From Bacillota bacterium (GTDB taxonomy: Bacteria > Bacillota > Clostridia > Acetivibrionales > DTU013): a DNA stretch of 64,000 bases. The notes below the pieces were generated by a model, which was not told the DNA's origin, ran no database searches, and saw only the letters and a list, made by a program, of their open reading frames with translations. The translations under genes were made by a program, and so were the position numbers. How positions within the stretch are numbered: the stretch's first letter is position 1; every line of letters begins with the position of its first letter. Positions 15,895 through 24,146 of the stretch are shown piece by piece. The stretch is taken from the NCBI GenBank assembly GCA_023411715.1, contig JAEYOM010000014.1, forward strand, positions 16,814-80,813, written 5' to 3'.

Positions 15895-16185
15895 ATGGAT
15901 AACGTGGAAGTGGAAAAGGAAACTAAGGAAGATATCCTGAAGAGGCTGAGGCGTATCGAAGGCCAGGTCAAAGGGATACAGAGAATGATTGAAGAGGACA
16001 AAAACTGCGCCGATATTTTGACCCAGGTAGCTGCGGTACGCGCGGCCATAAATAAAACCGGCAGCCTGATACTGGAAAAGCATTCGATGACCTGCATCCG
16101 GAATGCCGCGACTTGCGAGGACAAGGACAAAGCCCTAACCGAACTTGCGAAAACGATGCAGAGCTTCATGAGATTCATGGATTGA
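15895..16185 (+). CDS. csoR: CsoR-family metal-sensing repressor
   Basis: The 96-residue all-helical protein is a CsoR/RcnR-family repressor (RLRRIEGQVKGIQRMI). The ligand set C38, H63 and C67 has the same 25- and 4-residue spacing as the Cu(I) site C36/H61/C65 of the founding CsoR, which argues for copper sensing over the persulfide-sensing CstR type. GGAGG lies 8 bases before the ATG at 15895. An upstream in-frame extension would only translate the 18-bp repeats. Operator-like palindromes occur at its own promoter and before ccdA and the small ferredoxin, suggesting it controls those units. No copper exporter gene is in the window. Confidence 0.88.
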   Translation: MDNVEVEKETKEDILKRLRRIEGQVKGIQRMIEEDKNCADILTQVAAVRAAINKTGSLILEKHSMTCIRNAATCEDKDKALTELAKTMQSFMRFMD

Positions 16186-16241
16186 CGTTGCTGTGAGTAT
16201 ATGTCGGAGCAAGGAACATCGTATTATTTAAGGAATACCGT

Positions 16242-16958
16242 TTACTTAAGGGGTTCTCCGTTTTTTATCATACCGATTACCTTCAGCAAGGTTGCCTTAT
16301 CCGTCTGTCCCGTTTTATATGTGTAAACGGAACCGTCGGGATTGATTACAAAAGTGGTGGGATACCCCGAAATACCGTAGCTTTGTGCTATGGAACCGTC
16401 CTCGTCCAAAAGCGCTTTCAAGCCGAAATCGTTGGAGGTCAGATACTTTTTGACTGTGTCGGCTGGTTCCTGCACGTCTATAGCCAGTATCACAGCTTCA
16501 TCGCCTTTTTTCAGCTCTTTGTCCAGTTCATTCAGGTCGGGCATTTCAAGCTTGCAGTATTTGCACCAGACCGCCCAGAAGTTGACTATTACGATCTTCC
16601 CCCGATAGTCCGAAAGCTTGGCTGAATTGCCCTCAAGGTCCTTCAGGGTAAAATCGGGCGCCATTACTTTATCATCCCGGGAGGTTCCGCTTCCGTCTGC
16701 ACCTACCTGAGAGTATTCGCCTTGTGAAGTTTCATTCCCGTCCGTCCCGGTCTGTGTGGTTTCGCCCTGCGGGACGCTGCTTTGGGCCGTTGACGGCTGC
16801 AAAGTCCCAGGTAATCCTGCTGTGCCCGATTGGCCTGAATTCTGCTGAGTGGGCAAGCCGATGTCTTCTGTATTATTCTTCGTATAATAGGTATATGCTG
16901 CCGCTATCACCAAAGCAAGTGCAGCGACCCAGATAATTATATTGGACGATCTTCTCAT
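16242..16958 (-). CDS. TlpA/ResA-type membrane-anchored thiol-disulfide oxidoreductase
   Basis: The 238-residue protein has an N-terminal membrane anchor (IIIWVAALALVIAAAYTYY), a long low-complexity Gly/Thr/Ser/Gln linker (about 30-95), and a thioredoxin-fold domain with the active site FWAVWCKYCKLEMP and a cis-Pro segment SGYPTTFVI. It would reduce or exchange disulfides outside the membrane, using electrons delivered by the CcdA protein encoded 22 bp upstream in the same minus-strand operon. A CsoR-type operator lies before that operon. Confidence 0.9.
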   Translation of the reverse strand: MRRSSNIIIWVAALALVIAAAYTYYTKNNTEDIGLPTQQNSGQSGTAGLPGTLQPSTAQSSVPQGETTQTGTDGNETSQGEYSQVGADGSGTSRDDKVMAPDFTLKDLEGNSAKLSDYRGKIVIVNFWAVWCKYCKLEMPDLNELDKELKKGDEAVILAIDVQEPADTVKKYLTSNDFGLKALLDEDGSIAQSYGISGYPTTFVINPDGSVYTYKTGQTDKATLLKVIGMIKNGEPLK

Positions 16959-16980
16959 CGATTGTTCCTCCCCTTAGTCC

Positions 16981-17682
16981 CTAATTCAAATATTTCAGGA
17001 TCCCGAAGAATACCAGCAGCCCTGCTGCAATTAGCAGTATGCCTGATATTATACCGATTATCCTGCCATGTTTTTGCAGCCATCTGAATGCCCCCTTCAA
17101 TTGCTCCAAAATCATCGAAGACAGGATGAAGGGTATGCCGAGCCCGATCGAATAGACCAACAGCAGTGATGTTCCCTCAAGCATCGTCTCGGAATTACCG
17201 GCCAGGAGCAGTGCTGAGCCTAAAAACGCGCCAAGACAAGGCGTCCAGCCGAAGCTGAAGACCATACCGAAAACCATTGAGCTAAGGAATTTCAGATTTT
17301 CCGTTCTATAGCTGAACCTCTTCTCAATATTCAAAAAACCTAATTTGAATAAGCCGGTAAAATTCAGCCCGAAAATTATCATTACCAGGCCGCTGAGCCT
17401 TTGAACAAGCAGCCTGTTGCTTCCGAGAAATTGCCCCAGTGCGGAAGCGGCGGCCCCAAGCGCCACGAAAACAATGGTAAAGCCCGCTACGAAGCCTATT
17501 GCGTTTATCAGTACCCGGCTTTTGCCGGCGGATGACTTGTCAGTCGAATCGGATGAACCCGCCGAACCCGTCGAAACGGCTGTACCGGCGAGGTACAGGA
17601 AGTAGATCGGCAGCATTGGCAGGATACATGGTGAGATAAATGTCAAAATGCCTTCTGTAAAGGTAAGTATATACGAAGCCAA
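16981..17682 (-). CDS. ccdA: CcdA-type transmembrane thiol-electron transporter
   Basis: The protein has about six membrane segments and the two conserved membrane Cys of the CcdA/DsbD family, in ISPCILPMLP and FGWTPCLGAFLG. It transfers reducing power from cytoplasmic thioredoxin to an exported partner, here most likely the TlpA-type protein encoded next. The TTG at 17682 is preferred because GCAGGTGAT lies directly before it; a TTG at 17700 would put that site inside the gene. A hydrophilic Ser/Gly/Asp insertion (about residues 40-60) follows the first segment. Confidence 0.88.
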   Translation of the reverse strand: MASYILTFTEGILTFISPCILPMLPIYFLYLAGTAVSTGSAGSSDSTDKSSAGKSRVLINAIGFVAGFTIVFVALGAAASALGQFLGSNRLLVQRLSGLVMIIFGLNFTGLFKLGFLNIEKRFSYRTENLKFLSSMVFGMVFSFGWTPCLGAFLGSALLLAGNSETMLEGTSLLLVYSIGLGIPFILSSMILEQLKGAFRWLQKHGRIIGIISGILLIAAGLLVFFGILKYLN

Positions 17683-17714
17683 TGTATCACCTGCTTTCAA
17701 GTGTTATAATATAT

Positions 17715-17737
17715 AATATACCCCTATAGGGTATATT
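17715..17737. promoter_or_regulatory. CsoR-type operator palindrome before ccdA-tlpA
   Basis: AATATACCC, 5 bases, GGGTATATT. It lies 33 bases upstream of the ccdA start and next to TATAAT-like boxes on the minus strand. The sequence resembles the operator before the ferredoxin gene at 18920. Confidence 0.75.
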
Positions 17738-17770
17738 ATACCGGTAAAATTGCCGCGTGTCTACACCGCA

Positions 17771-18778
17771 TCAAACCTGCCCTGTCATAAACTGTACGCC
17801 CACGCTTACCGCCGTTACGCAAAACCATACTATCAGGCCGAGGAACAGCGGCTTGAGCCCCGTTTTCATCATCACCCTGAAATCGGCGCTCAGACCGACG
17901 GCGGACAGGGCCAGGATTATCAGGAATTTACCAGTGCCCGAAAGGAAAGTGACGGCTGAAGCATTGAATATGCCCAGTGTATTGAGCAGCGACGCAGCAA
18001 TAAAACCGGCTATGAACCAGGGGAATATTTTGCCGAACCTGTAATTGATGGCAGCACTGCCTGCAGCTCTGCGCTTTTTGCCTATTACCGTTATCACTGC
18101 ATAGATGAGAGATACGGGGATTATCATTGTGGTTCGCGTCAGCTTGACTATTGTGGCATAACTTCCAGCAATATCGCTGAACGCATAGCCTGCCGCAACA
18201 ACGGACGAGGTATCGTTTACGGCTGTTCCGGCCAGCAGGCCGAAGGCCTTGTCGGAGAAGCCGAACAGATGCCCGAGAGGCGGAAATATTAAAACGGCCA
18301 GTATATTGAAAAAGAAAATCGTAGAAATGGAGTAAGCCACTTCTGAATCATCGGCCTCGATGATCGGTGAAACGGCGGCTATGGCCGATCCTCCGCAAAT
18401 CGCAGTTCCTACGCCGATGAGGCTGGTAAGCTTGAACGGTACGCCCATTGCACGCCCGAAGGCATAGGCTGCTATGAATGCAGCGGATAATGTGAACACC
18501 ATTACCGAAAGCGACTCGACTCCTGTTTTCCAGACCTGTGTCAGGCTCAAGCCTGTACCGAGCAATACTATGGCCCACTGTAGTATTTTTTTGGACGTAA
18601 ATTTTACACCCGGTTCCGTTCCGGCAGGTTTGCCGAATACATTGTTGATGATTATTCCTATCACGATGCCGAATACCGGCCCTCCGACGACCGGCAGGAG
18701 GTCGCCGAGCCATGATGCGGCAAGTGCGACGGCAAGAGACAGCAGTAAGCCCTGATAATTCTTTTGTAACCATATCAT
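17771..18778 (-). CDS. UPF0324 (YeiH) family membrane transporter
   Basis: The protein has about ten hydrophobic segments and the family blocks GVGTAICGGSAIAAVSPII and AVNDTSSVVAAGYAFS. The family is annotated as putative sulfate or sulfonate exporters, with little experimental proof. The ATG at 18778 has GGGGAT 7 bases upstream and begins at the conserved MIWLQKNYQG; an ATG at 18802 would add eight residues without a ribosome-binding site. It is divergent from the small ferredoxin gene, with a CsoR-type operator between them, and lies upstream of ccdA-tlpA on the same strand. Confidence 0.87.
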   Translation of the reverse strand: MIWLQKNYQGLLLSLAVALAASWLGDLLPVVGGPVFGIVIGIIINNVFGKPAGTEPGVKFTSKKILQWAIVLLGTGLSLTQVWKTGVESLSVMVFTLSAAFIAAYAFGRAMGVPFKLTSLIGVGTAICGGSAIAAVSPIIEADDSEVAYSISTIFFFNILAVLIFPPLGHLFGFSDKAFGLLAGTAVNDTSSVVAAGYAFSDIAGSYATIVKLTRTTMIIPVSLIYAVITVIGKKRRAAGSAAINYRFGKIFPWFIAGFIAASLLNTLGIFNASAVTFLSGTGKFLIILALSAVGLSADFRVMMKTGLKPLFLGLIVWFCVTAVSVGVQFMTGQV

Positions 18779-18913
18779 TGGAAGATCCCCGTTTCTTTTC
18801 ATATCATAATATTTTAGTATTACATTATAACTTAGGCAATAGGCTGGGATATATTGACCGGCAAATCCGCGTTAGGCGATAGCTCCTCCTGGTAACACTG
18901 CAAAAAATTTTAG

Positions 18914-18942
18914 TTGCAATATACCCCCATGGGGTATATAAT
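18914..18942 (+). promoter_or_regulatory. Promoter with CsoR-type operator filling the spacer
   Basis: The -35 box TTGCAA (18914-18919) and -10 box TATAAT (18937-18942) are 17 bases apart. The spacer holds a perfect palindrome, TATACCCC-CAT-GGGGTATA (18920-18938), which overlaps the -10 box. It would repress the ferredoxin gene and possibly the divergent UPF0324 gene. Confidence 0.85.
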
Positions 18943-18981
18943 CAATGCAAATAAACTTTACTGGGAGGAAGCTGACTAACA

Positions 18982-19164
18982 ATGAGCATTACAGTAGATA
19001 AGAAAAGATGCCCGCAGAATCATTCGTGCCCCGCGGTAAGGGTATGTCCTGCAGGCGCCATAAGACAAATCGGTTACGGCCTGCCTGAAATCGATCAGGT
19101 CAAATGCCTGAAATGCAGGAAATGTGTTATGTTCTGCCCGATGGGAGCGATCCGCGAGGCGTAA
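18982..19164 (+). CDS. Small two-cluster ferredoxin-like protein
   Basis: The 60-residue protein has two ferredoxin-like Cys groups. The first is unusual (RCPQNHSCPAVRVCPAGAI) and the second is standard (CLKCRKCVMFCPMGAI). It probably carries one or two [4Fe-4S] clusters and acts as an electron carrier. GGGAGG lies upstream of the ATG. The CsoR-type operator in its promoter places it in the same regulon as the thiol-redox genes. It is followed by a terminator after about 95 bp. Confidence 0.88.
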   Translation: MSITVDKKRCPQNHSCPAVRVCPAGAIRQIGYGLPEIDQVKCLKCRKCVMFCPMGAIREA

Positions 19165-19258
19165 GCCCGGGTAAGCTGCCATGAAGCTCATATAATATCT
19201 AAAAAAATGGACAGGCCAGAAATTGCGACAAATGGGGAGTTTGCGTTGATTAAGCGGG

Positions 19259-19294
19259 ACCGGCAGATACATACCGTATATGCCGGCTTCTTTT
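19259..19294 (+). terminator. Intrinsic terminator after the small ferredoxin gene
   Basis: ACCGGCAGATAC and GTATATGCCGG pair around a short loop, followed by CTTCTTTTT. Confidence 0.8.
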
Positions 19295-19312
19295 TAAGTG
19301 CTAAAATTTTTG

Positions 19313-19342
19313 TTGACAATTAGTTGTATATACAATTATACT
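19313..19342 (+). promoter_or_regulatory. MarR gene promoter with internal palindrome
   Basis: TTGACA at 19313-19318, an 18-base spacer and TATACT at 19337-19342. The spacer contains the perfect 12-bp palindrome TTGTATATACAA (19324-19335), and a wider inverted repeat GTTGTATAT...ATATACAAC ends at 19351. This is a likely autoregulatory operator for the MarR protein. Confidence 0.82.
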
Positions 19343-19384
19343 ATATACAACATAAAACCTTCTTATGGAATACGGGGTGGGTAT

Positions 19385-19816
19385 ATGGCGCAGATACGCT
19401 CGGGAGGATACCTGATGTCGAAGATACATCAGCTTTCCCAAAGGATTTTTGGCAGGAAGCTCAGGGATTTCGGCATAACTGACATAAATCCCGCGCAGGG
19501 CAGGATACTGTTCGCATTGTGGCAGGAAGACAACATACCTATCCAGCAGCTCGCCCAGAGAACTGCCCTCAGCAAATCAACGCTAACACGGATGCTGGAC
19601 AGGCTTCAGAAAACCGGCCATATACAAAGGATATTTCCCGGTGATGACCGCCGCAAGGTATTGATCCGTCTGACCGACGAAAACAAAAGGATGAAAGCTG
19701 CTTACGAAGAGGTCTCTGACGATATGGTCAGGCTTTATTACGAAGGGTTTACGGAAGAAGAGATCGATGATTTCGAAGACTACCTGAAACGTATTTATTC
19801 GAACCTTTCCGGCTGA
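19385..19816 (+). CDS. MarR-family transcriptional regulator
   Basis: The 143-residue protein has a winged helix-turn-helix domain (IQQLAQRTALSKSTLTRMLDRLQKTGHI, and the wing GDDRRKVLIRLT) and flanking dimerisation helices. It begins at the ATG at 19385 after GGGGTGGG; an upstream extension to 19298 would run through the promoter. It likely represses itself and the flavin-type enzyme encoded 60 bp downstream. The ligand is unknown. Confidence 0.9.
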   Translation: MAQIRSGGYLMSKIHQLSQRIFGRKLRDFGITDINPAQGRILFALWQEDNIPIQQLAQRTALSKSTLTRMLDRLQKTGHIQRIFPGDDRRKVLIRLTDENKRMKAAYEEVSDDMVRLYYEGFTEEEIDDFEDYLKRIYSNLSG

Positions 19817-19875
19817 AAGGCTCAAGATTGCCTGTATTTGCATACGCAAAAATGTATTATTAAAGGAGGATCTGC

Positions 19876-20379
19876 ATGCTGAATGGAAACGGTATGGACA
19901 ATGCACTAAAAGTGGCAAAAGATCTTATGGAGAAAGGAGTTGCCGAAAAAGCAGCCAAAGGAGCAGTCGAAGAAGCGGTCGCCGAGTCATTGAAACTGGT
20001 GGAGAGCTGCGGCAATGCAATGGTCGGTTCGAATGGGGCTGACGGGTATCCCAACATCAAAGCGATGATCAAGTGTGAGGCTGAAGGCCTTAAGACCTTC
20101 TGGTTCAGTACCAACACATCTTCAAAACGTGTCGACCAATTCAGACGGAATGAAAAGGCATGCATCTACTTTGTCGATCAGGAGCAGTATAAAGGTCTGA
20201 TGCTTGTCGGGAAAATGGAGATACTTTCGGACCATGCGTCCAAGGCCCGCCTTTGGGAGGACGGATGCGAGATCTATTACCCTCTGGGCGTTGACGACCC
20301 AGATTATTCCGTGTTCCGCTTTACAGCAGAGTGGGGCAATTATTACCATGGGCTCAGGAATACCACATTTGAAGTCTGA
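19876..20379 (+). CDS. Pyridoxamine 5'-phosphate oxidase-like flavin protein
   Basis: The 167-residue protein has an N-terminal helical extension and then the split-barrel FMN-binding fold (GYPNIKAMIKCEAEGLKTFWFSTNTSSKRVDQF, with NEKACIYFVD and RFTAEWGNYY), typical of general-stress-protein-26-like proteins. It may reduce a flavin-dependent substrate. AAAGGAGG precedes the ATG. The MarR gene upstream suggests control by a toxic small molecule. Confidence 0.82.
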   Translation: MLNGNGMDNALKVAKDLMEKGVAEKAAKGAVEEAVAESLKLVESCGNAMVGSNGADGYPNIKAMIKCEAEGLKTFWFSTNTSSKRVDQFRRNEKACIYFVDQEQYKGLMLVGKMEILSDHASKARLWEDGCEIYYPLGVDDPDYSVFRFTAEWGNYYHGLRNTTFEV

Positions 20380-20408
20380 ACCCATACATACAAAAGACCT
20401 GATTGCCG

Positions 20409-20648
20409 TCAGGTCTCGGGTTCATTATCCTTCAAATCGTATAGGTTGTACGTTATGCATTTTGAAGCTCTTCTAGGGTTTGCAGCCTTAGCAGCAGGCT
20501 TTGCAGCGGTAGTGCCCTTCAATGAAGTCTTAGCCCTGACGGCGGGTTTTTTTGGTGCGGTCGGGTTTGCGGCGGCTCTCAGAGCGCAGCTCTTATTCGT
20601 ACAGCGGCCGTCTACAACGAGCGAGCCGCATTCACAAAATTCAGCCAA
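20409..20648 (-). CDS. Small basic zinc-ribbon-like protein
   Basis: I do not recognise a named family. The 79-residue protein begins with a four-Cys mini-ribbon (CECGSLVVDGRCTNKSC) and continues with an Ala/Lys/Pro-rich basic tail (TAAKPAAKAANPRR) like histone H1-type DNA-binding tails. Nucleic-acid binding is inferred from composition. AAAGGAG lies 9 bases before the TTG start. It is convergent with the flavin protein gene. Confidence 0.65.
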   Translation of the reverse strand: MAEFCECGSLVVDGRCTNKSCALRAAANPTAPKKPAVRAKTSLKGTTAAKPAAKAANPRRASKCITYNLYDLKDNEPET

Positions 20649-20804
20649 TAATTGATCACTCCTTTATATCATATTATATCACTATTATTACAAAATAATG
20701 TTGCGACTTGAAAAATAACAACCTGTTCAAAAAGATAAAAGTATTATATAATTTTCGTAAAATATAAAAAATAGCGTTGACATAACTTTTGCCGGAGAGC
20801 GCGT

Positions 20805-21743
20805 ATGTTTAAAAAAAAGATACTGATTATCGACGATACGGAACTGATGGTCAAGCTGACTACAGATATCCTGTCCGACAAGGGCTACGAGGTGGTATCT
20901 GCAAGCAATGGGCTCGACGGCATCAAGATGGTCATGGCCGAGAAACCGGATCTGGTGCTGCTCGATATAGTAATGCCGGGCTTAGATGGGTTCGAAGTCT
21001 GCAAATTGCTGAGGCAGGACGAGAGTAACAACCTTATGCCCATCATCATGCTCACCGCGCAGGGGAATGAAGAGGACAAGCTTACCGGGCTAGAGCTGGG
21101 AGCCGACGATTATATAACCAAGCCGTTCAACCCCCGCGAGCTTATAAGCAGAGTCAAAAATACCCTGCTCAGGATCGACAGGAATAGGTGGGCGAACCCT
21201 CTGACGGGTCTTCCCGGAAATACGGAGATACAGTCTGAGATAAATCGCAGGATAGCAAAGGAAATGCAATTTTCAATACTGTATCTCGACGTCGATAATT
21301 TCAAGGCATATAACGACGCTTATGGTTTCGCGTGCGGCGATACTGCAATAAAGCTCATTGCAGATCTGCTGACCGATGTTGTCAGGTCTTTCGGATCCCA
21401 GTACGATTTTATCGGACATATTGGCGGCGATGATTTTGTTGTGGTAACGACGCCGGATATTGCCGATATGCTGTGCGAAAACATAATAAAAGCCTTTGAC
21501 GAAAGTGTCCCCGAGTTATATTCGGACACCGACAAGAAGGCCGGTTTCATCACTACGACAAACAGGAAGGGATATATTACCCAGTACCCGATCATGACTA
21601 TATCTATAGCCATCGTTTCAAATGAGTACAGGATACTGACAAATCACCTGCAGGTCGGGGAAATCGCCGCGGAACTCAAGATAAAAGCAAAATCCTTGAC
21701 GGGCAGTGTTTACCTGAAGGATATGAGAAGACAGAAACAATAG
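20805..21743 (+). CDS. Response regulator with GGDEF-type output domain
   Basis: Residues 1-125 are a receiver domain with the acidic pair DD near the start (IIDDTELM), the phospho-acceptor in VLLDIVMPGLDG and the Lys in ITKPFNPREL. A GGDEF-type domain follows, with NPLTGLPGN and the signature HIGGDDFVVV. The signature has Asp where most diguanylate cyclases have Glu (GGDDF), so c-di-GMP synthesis is uncertain and the domain may only bind GTP. No I-site is evident. No kinase is encoded nearby. It probably shares an operon with the membrane and HEAT-repeat proteins downstream. Confidence 0.9.
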   Translation: MFKKKILIIDDTELMVKLTTDILSDKGYEVVSASNGLDGIKMVMAEKPDLVLLDIVMPGLDGFEVCKLLRQDESNNLMPIIMLTAQGNEEDKLTGLELGADDYITKPFNPRELISRVKNTLLRIDRNRWANPLTGLPGNTEIQSEINRRIAKEMQFSILYLDVDNFKAYNDAYGFACGDTAIKLIADLLTDVVRSFGSQYDFIGHIGGDDFVVVTTPDIADMLCENIIKAFDESVPELYSDTDKKAGFITTTNRKGYITQYPIMTISIAIVSNEYRILTNHLQVGEIAAELKIKAKSLTGSVYLKDMRRQKQ

Positions 21744-21755
21744 GAGATGCTTATC

Positions 21756-22364
21756 ATGAAAATGTATATAAGGAACGGTACGAAGATATTGGCCGACTAC
21801 GGCATGGCGCTGATAGTATACATCATATTTCTGTACCCGTTCATGGGACTAACGAAGGACAGCCTCTATACATGGCTGCCGTTATACAGCGCCGTATTTT
21901 TTATTTTCGCGTTCGCCGTGATATATGCGGACATGAAGGATATTGCCAAAAAGGAGAAAAGGCCCCAGAACGAGCTGCATCCTTACCCCCTCAAGGGAGC
22001 GGTCTACGGCCTTGTGGGCATAGTGCCGGTCGCTGCGCTTGTGCTTGTCGGTTCGCTGCTGCATTTCGACAACTTTTCGGCTGACAGGATCCGTCATTTG
22101 TTGGTCAATATCATACTTGGGCCGTTTTATTTCTTATATCGCCCGCTGAATGAATCGTTGATTGGTTATACAGCTTCGATGCTGCTGTTGCCATTGACAG
22201 CAATGCTCGGATATCTTGCCGGTTTTTATAGGATCGATATATTCAGGAAAATTTTCAGGAAGAAGGACGCGGCACAGGAGCGGGGATTTACCAAGAGTCC
22301 TTGGAATCCCACAAACAACACTAAAAAAAGCCCAGGAAAAAAGAAGAAGAAAACTAATGTATAA
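21756..22364 (+). CDS. Membrane protein with basic C-terminal tail
   Basis: I do not recognise this protein of about 202 residues. It has about five hydrophobic segments (ADYGMALIVYIIFLYPFMGL, LPLYSAVFFIFAFAVIYA, GAVYGLVGIVPVAALVLVGS and two later) and a Lys-rich cytoplasmic tail (SPGKKKKKTNV). The ATG at 21756 is preferred to the one at 21747 because AGGAG stands 9 bases before it. It follows the GGDEF regulator by 12 bp and overlaps the HEAT-repeat gene by 8 bp. Confidence 0.72.
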   Translation: MKMYIRNGTKILADYGMALIVYIIFLYPFMGLTKDSLYTWLPLYSAVFFIFAFAVIYADMKDIAKKEKRPQNELHPYPLKGAVYGLVGIVPVAALVLVGSLLHFDNFSADRIRHLLVNIILGPFYFLYRPLNESLIGYTASMLLLPLTAMLGYLAGFYRIDIFRKIFRKKDAAQERGFTKSPWNPTNNTKKSPGKKKKKTNV

Positions 22365-23211
22365 AATATTTTTCGATAGCTACAAACATGTCATGGAAGC
22401 GGCATACGATGCTTGCCTGTGTAACAGCGAACGCGATATGGCCGGAGGCTTTGACGCCGAAGATGAAAAGCTCGCGACATGCCTCAGGAACGAATATGAA
22501 AATTGGTTGGCAACACCTGTTGAAAAACTGGACGGAAAAACCCCGGAAGAGTTTTTGAAAACGGTCGGTAGCCTGAACGAGTTCAGGGAAATGTTCGTTT
22601 ATGGCGCGGTCGTCTGTGATGACGAACTCCCGGAAGTTTTTTTGAACAAACTCAGGAGCTTTGGGGAAGAAGCCGAAAAGCTGCTGATGGAAATCGCTTG
22701 CGGGAAACCGCACGAAGGCGGTGAAGAAAGCCTGATGGCACGGGTCATGGCTATCGGCGTGCTGGGCCGCTGGAAGGTCGCAGGCTCGGTCGGACCGCTG
22801 ATCGATGTCATTTATTCAAATTGCGATGACTGTGAATTGATTTTTGAGGCTGTGAGGGATGCGCTGATAAATATCGGCGCCCCGTCGGTCGATATGATCA
22901 TTGCTTCTCTGGAGCAGGCTCATGACTGCGGCACTGCCGGCGAATATCTGTTGATGGCTCTTTCCGAAGTGGGGCGGAGCAGCAGGTCCGATAAAGTTTA
23001 TAATTGCTTGAAAAACGCATTTCTGAAAATGCCTCAAAAAACGGTAGCTGCCGACAGCCTTGCAAAATACGGCGACGGCAGGGCTGTGGCGGCGATCCGT
23101 GGATTCCTCAGAAAGAACGCCGCCCAATTGGACAAGGATACCTTCTACGATCTGGCAGCCGCAGTCCGTCATCTCGGAGGCAATACCGACGATCTTAAGT
23201 TCAGGATGTGA
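22357..23211 (+). CDS. HEAT-repeat-like protein
   Basis: The 284-residue protein has an N-terminal helical region and then repeated helical pairs of HEAT/PBS-lyase type (ARVMAIGVLGRWKVAGSVGPLIDVI, VRDALINIGAPSVDMII, AADSLAKYGDGRAVAAIRGFL). It probably mediates protein contacts. The ATG at 22357 overlaps the membrane protein gene by 8 bp, with GAAGAAG upstream; the longer upstream frame lies wholly within the previous gene. Function is unknown. Confidence 0.75.
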   Translation: MYKIFFDSYKHVMEAAYDACLCNSERDMAGGFDAEDEKLATCLRNEYENWLATPVEKLDGKTPEEFLKTVGSLNEFREMFVYGAVVCDDELPEVFLNKLRSFGEEAEKLLMEIACGKPHEGGEESLMARVMAIGVLGRWKVAGSVGPLIDVIYSNCDDCELIFEAVRDALINIGAPSVDMIIASLEQAHDCGTAGEYLLMALSEVGRSSRSDKVYNCLKNAFLKMPQKTVAADSLAKYGDGRAVAAIRGFLRKNAAQLDKDTFYDLAAAVRHLGGNTDDLKFRM

Positions 23212-23271
23212 ACCGTACCTTTATATCTATGGAATATAGCGGGGCTGCTGCGCAGCGTATGAAGCTTATTC

Positions 23272-23306
23272 AAAAAACGCAATGACTTGGTGCACTTGCG
23301 TTTTTT
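23272..23306 (+). terminator. Intrinsic terminator
   Basis: AAAAAACGCAA, a 13-base loop and TTGCGTTTTTT. The symmetry with A and T runs would let it act on both strands. Confidence 0.88.
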
Positions 23307-23396
23307 ATTTCTGCAGCTTATCAGGAAGTCATTGTAATATGGCCAACCCGTCTGCGAATATCCTTATAATGAATTAGTGTTGGGGGACGGGGTTTT

Positions 23397-24110
23397 ATGA
23401 TTATTGTAATGAGAAAGTCCAACGTTATCTTGATAGGACTTATTTTCGCGCTTCTTCTTGCGATATACAGCCTTAATATGAGTTCTGATACCCAGACTGC
23501 CGCCGGACGGGACCAGGAGGGACAGAAAACTGTCGTGATCGATGCCGGCCATGGCGGAGAGGATCCCGGTAAAATAAGCAGTTACAGCGATCTGAAGGAA
23601 AAGGATCTCAACCTTAAGGTTGCCTTCAAAGTCAAGGAGCTGCTTGAAAGCGACAATTACAAGGTTATCATGACACGTGAGGAAGATAAGCTTGTATACA
23701 GTGAAGGCACAACAAACATATATAACAAGAGAAAGCAGGACCTGACGAGAAGGAAGGAGATAATGGATAACAGCGGCGCCCAGATAGTGGTCAGCATCCA
23801 TATGAACAGTTTCCAGCAGTCCCAGTATTACGGAGCGCAGACATTCTACCCGCCCTATTCGACCGAAAGCCTGAAGCTGGCGAAATCCATCCAGGATGCA
23901 CTCAGGGAGAATCTGGATAAGAACAACAAGAGAATGCCCGAGGAGAAAAAGGACCAGATAGTTATCCTCACTGATCTCAAGACACCTACCACCATAGTTG
24001 AATGCGGCTTTTTATCAAATTCCGAAGAGGAGCGCAAGCTTGGCAGCGACGATTATCAGTCGCAGGTAGCGGCAGCCATAAAGAAGGGAATAGACAATTA
24101 TTTCAAATAA
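23397..24110 (+). CDS. cwlD: N-acetylmuramoyl-L-alanine amidase, CwlD type
   Basis: The 237-residue protein has an N-terminal membrane or signal segment (VILIGLIFALLLAIYSL) and an amidase_3 domain with zinc and catalytic motifs VIDAGHGGEDPG, SIHMNS and TTIVECGFLSN. Length and layout match CwlD, which removes the peptide from muramic acid as the first step in making muramic delta-lactam of the spore cortex. It acts on the outer side of the membrane. A sporulation promoter is expected; TATAAT at 23369-23374 is seen upstream but was not assigned to a sigma factor. Confidence 0.88.
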   Translation: MIIVMRKSNVILIGLIFALLLAIYSLNMSSDTQTAAGRDQEGQKTVVIDAGHGGEDPGKISSYSDLKEKDLNLKVAFKVKELLESDNYKVIMTREEDKLVYSEGTTNIYNKRKQDLTRRKEIMDNSGAQIVVSIHMNSFQQSQYYGAQTFYPPYSTESLKLAKSIQDALRENLDKNNKRMPEEKKDQIVILTDLKTPTTIVECGFLSNSEEERKLGSDDYQSQVAAAIKKGIDNYFK

Positions 24111-24146
24111 GATTGATTTGTCGGCGGCCAGAGAGCCAGCGGTATT

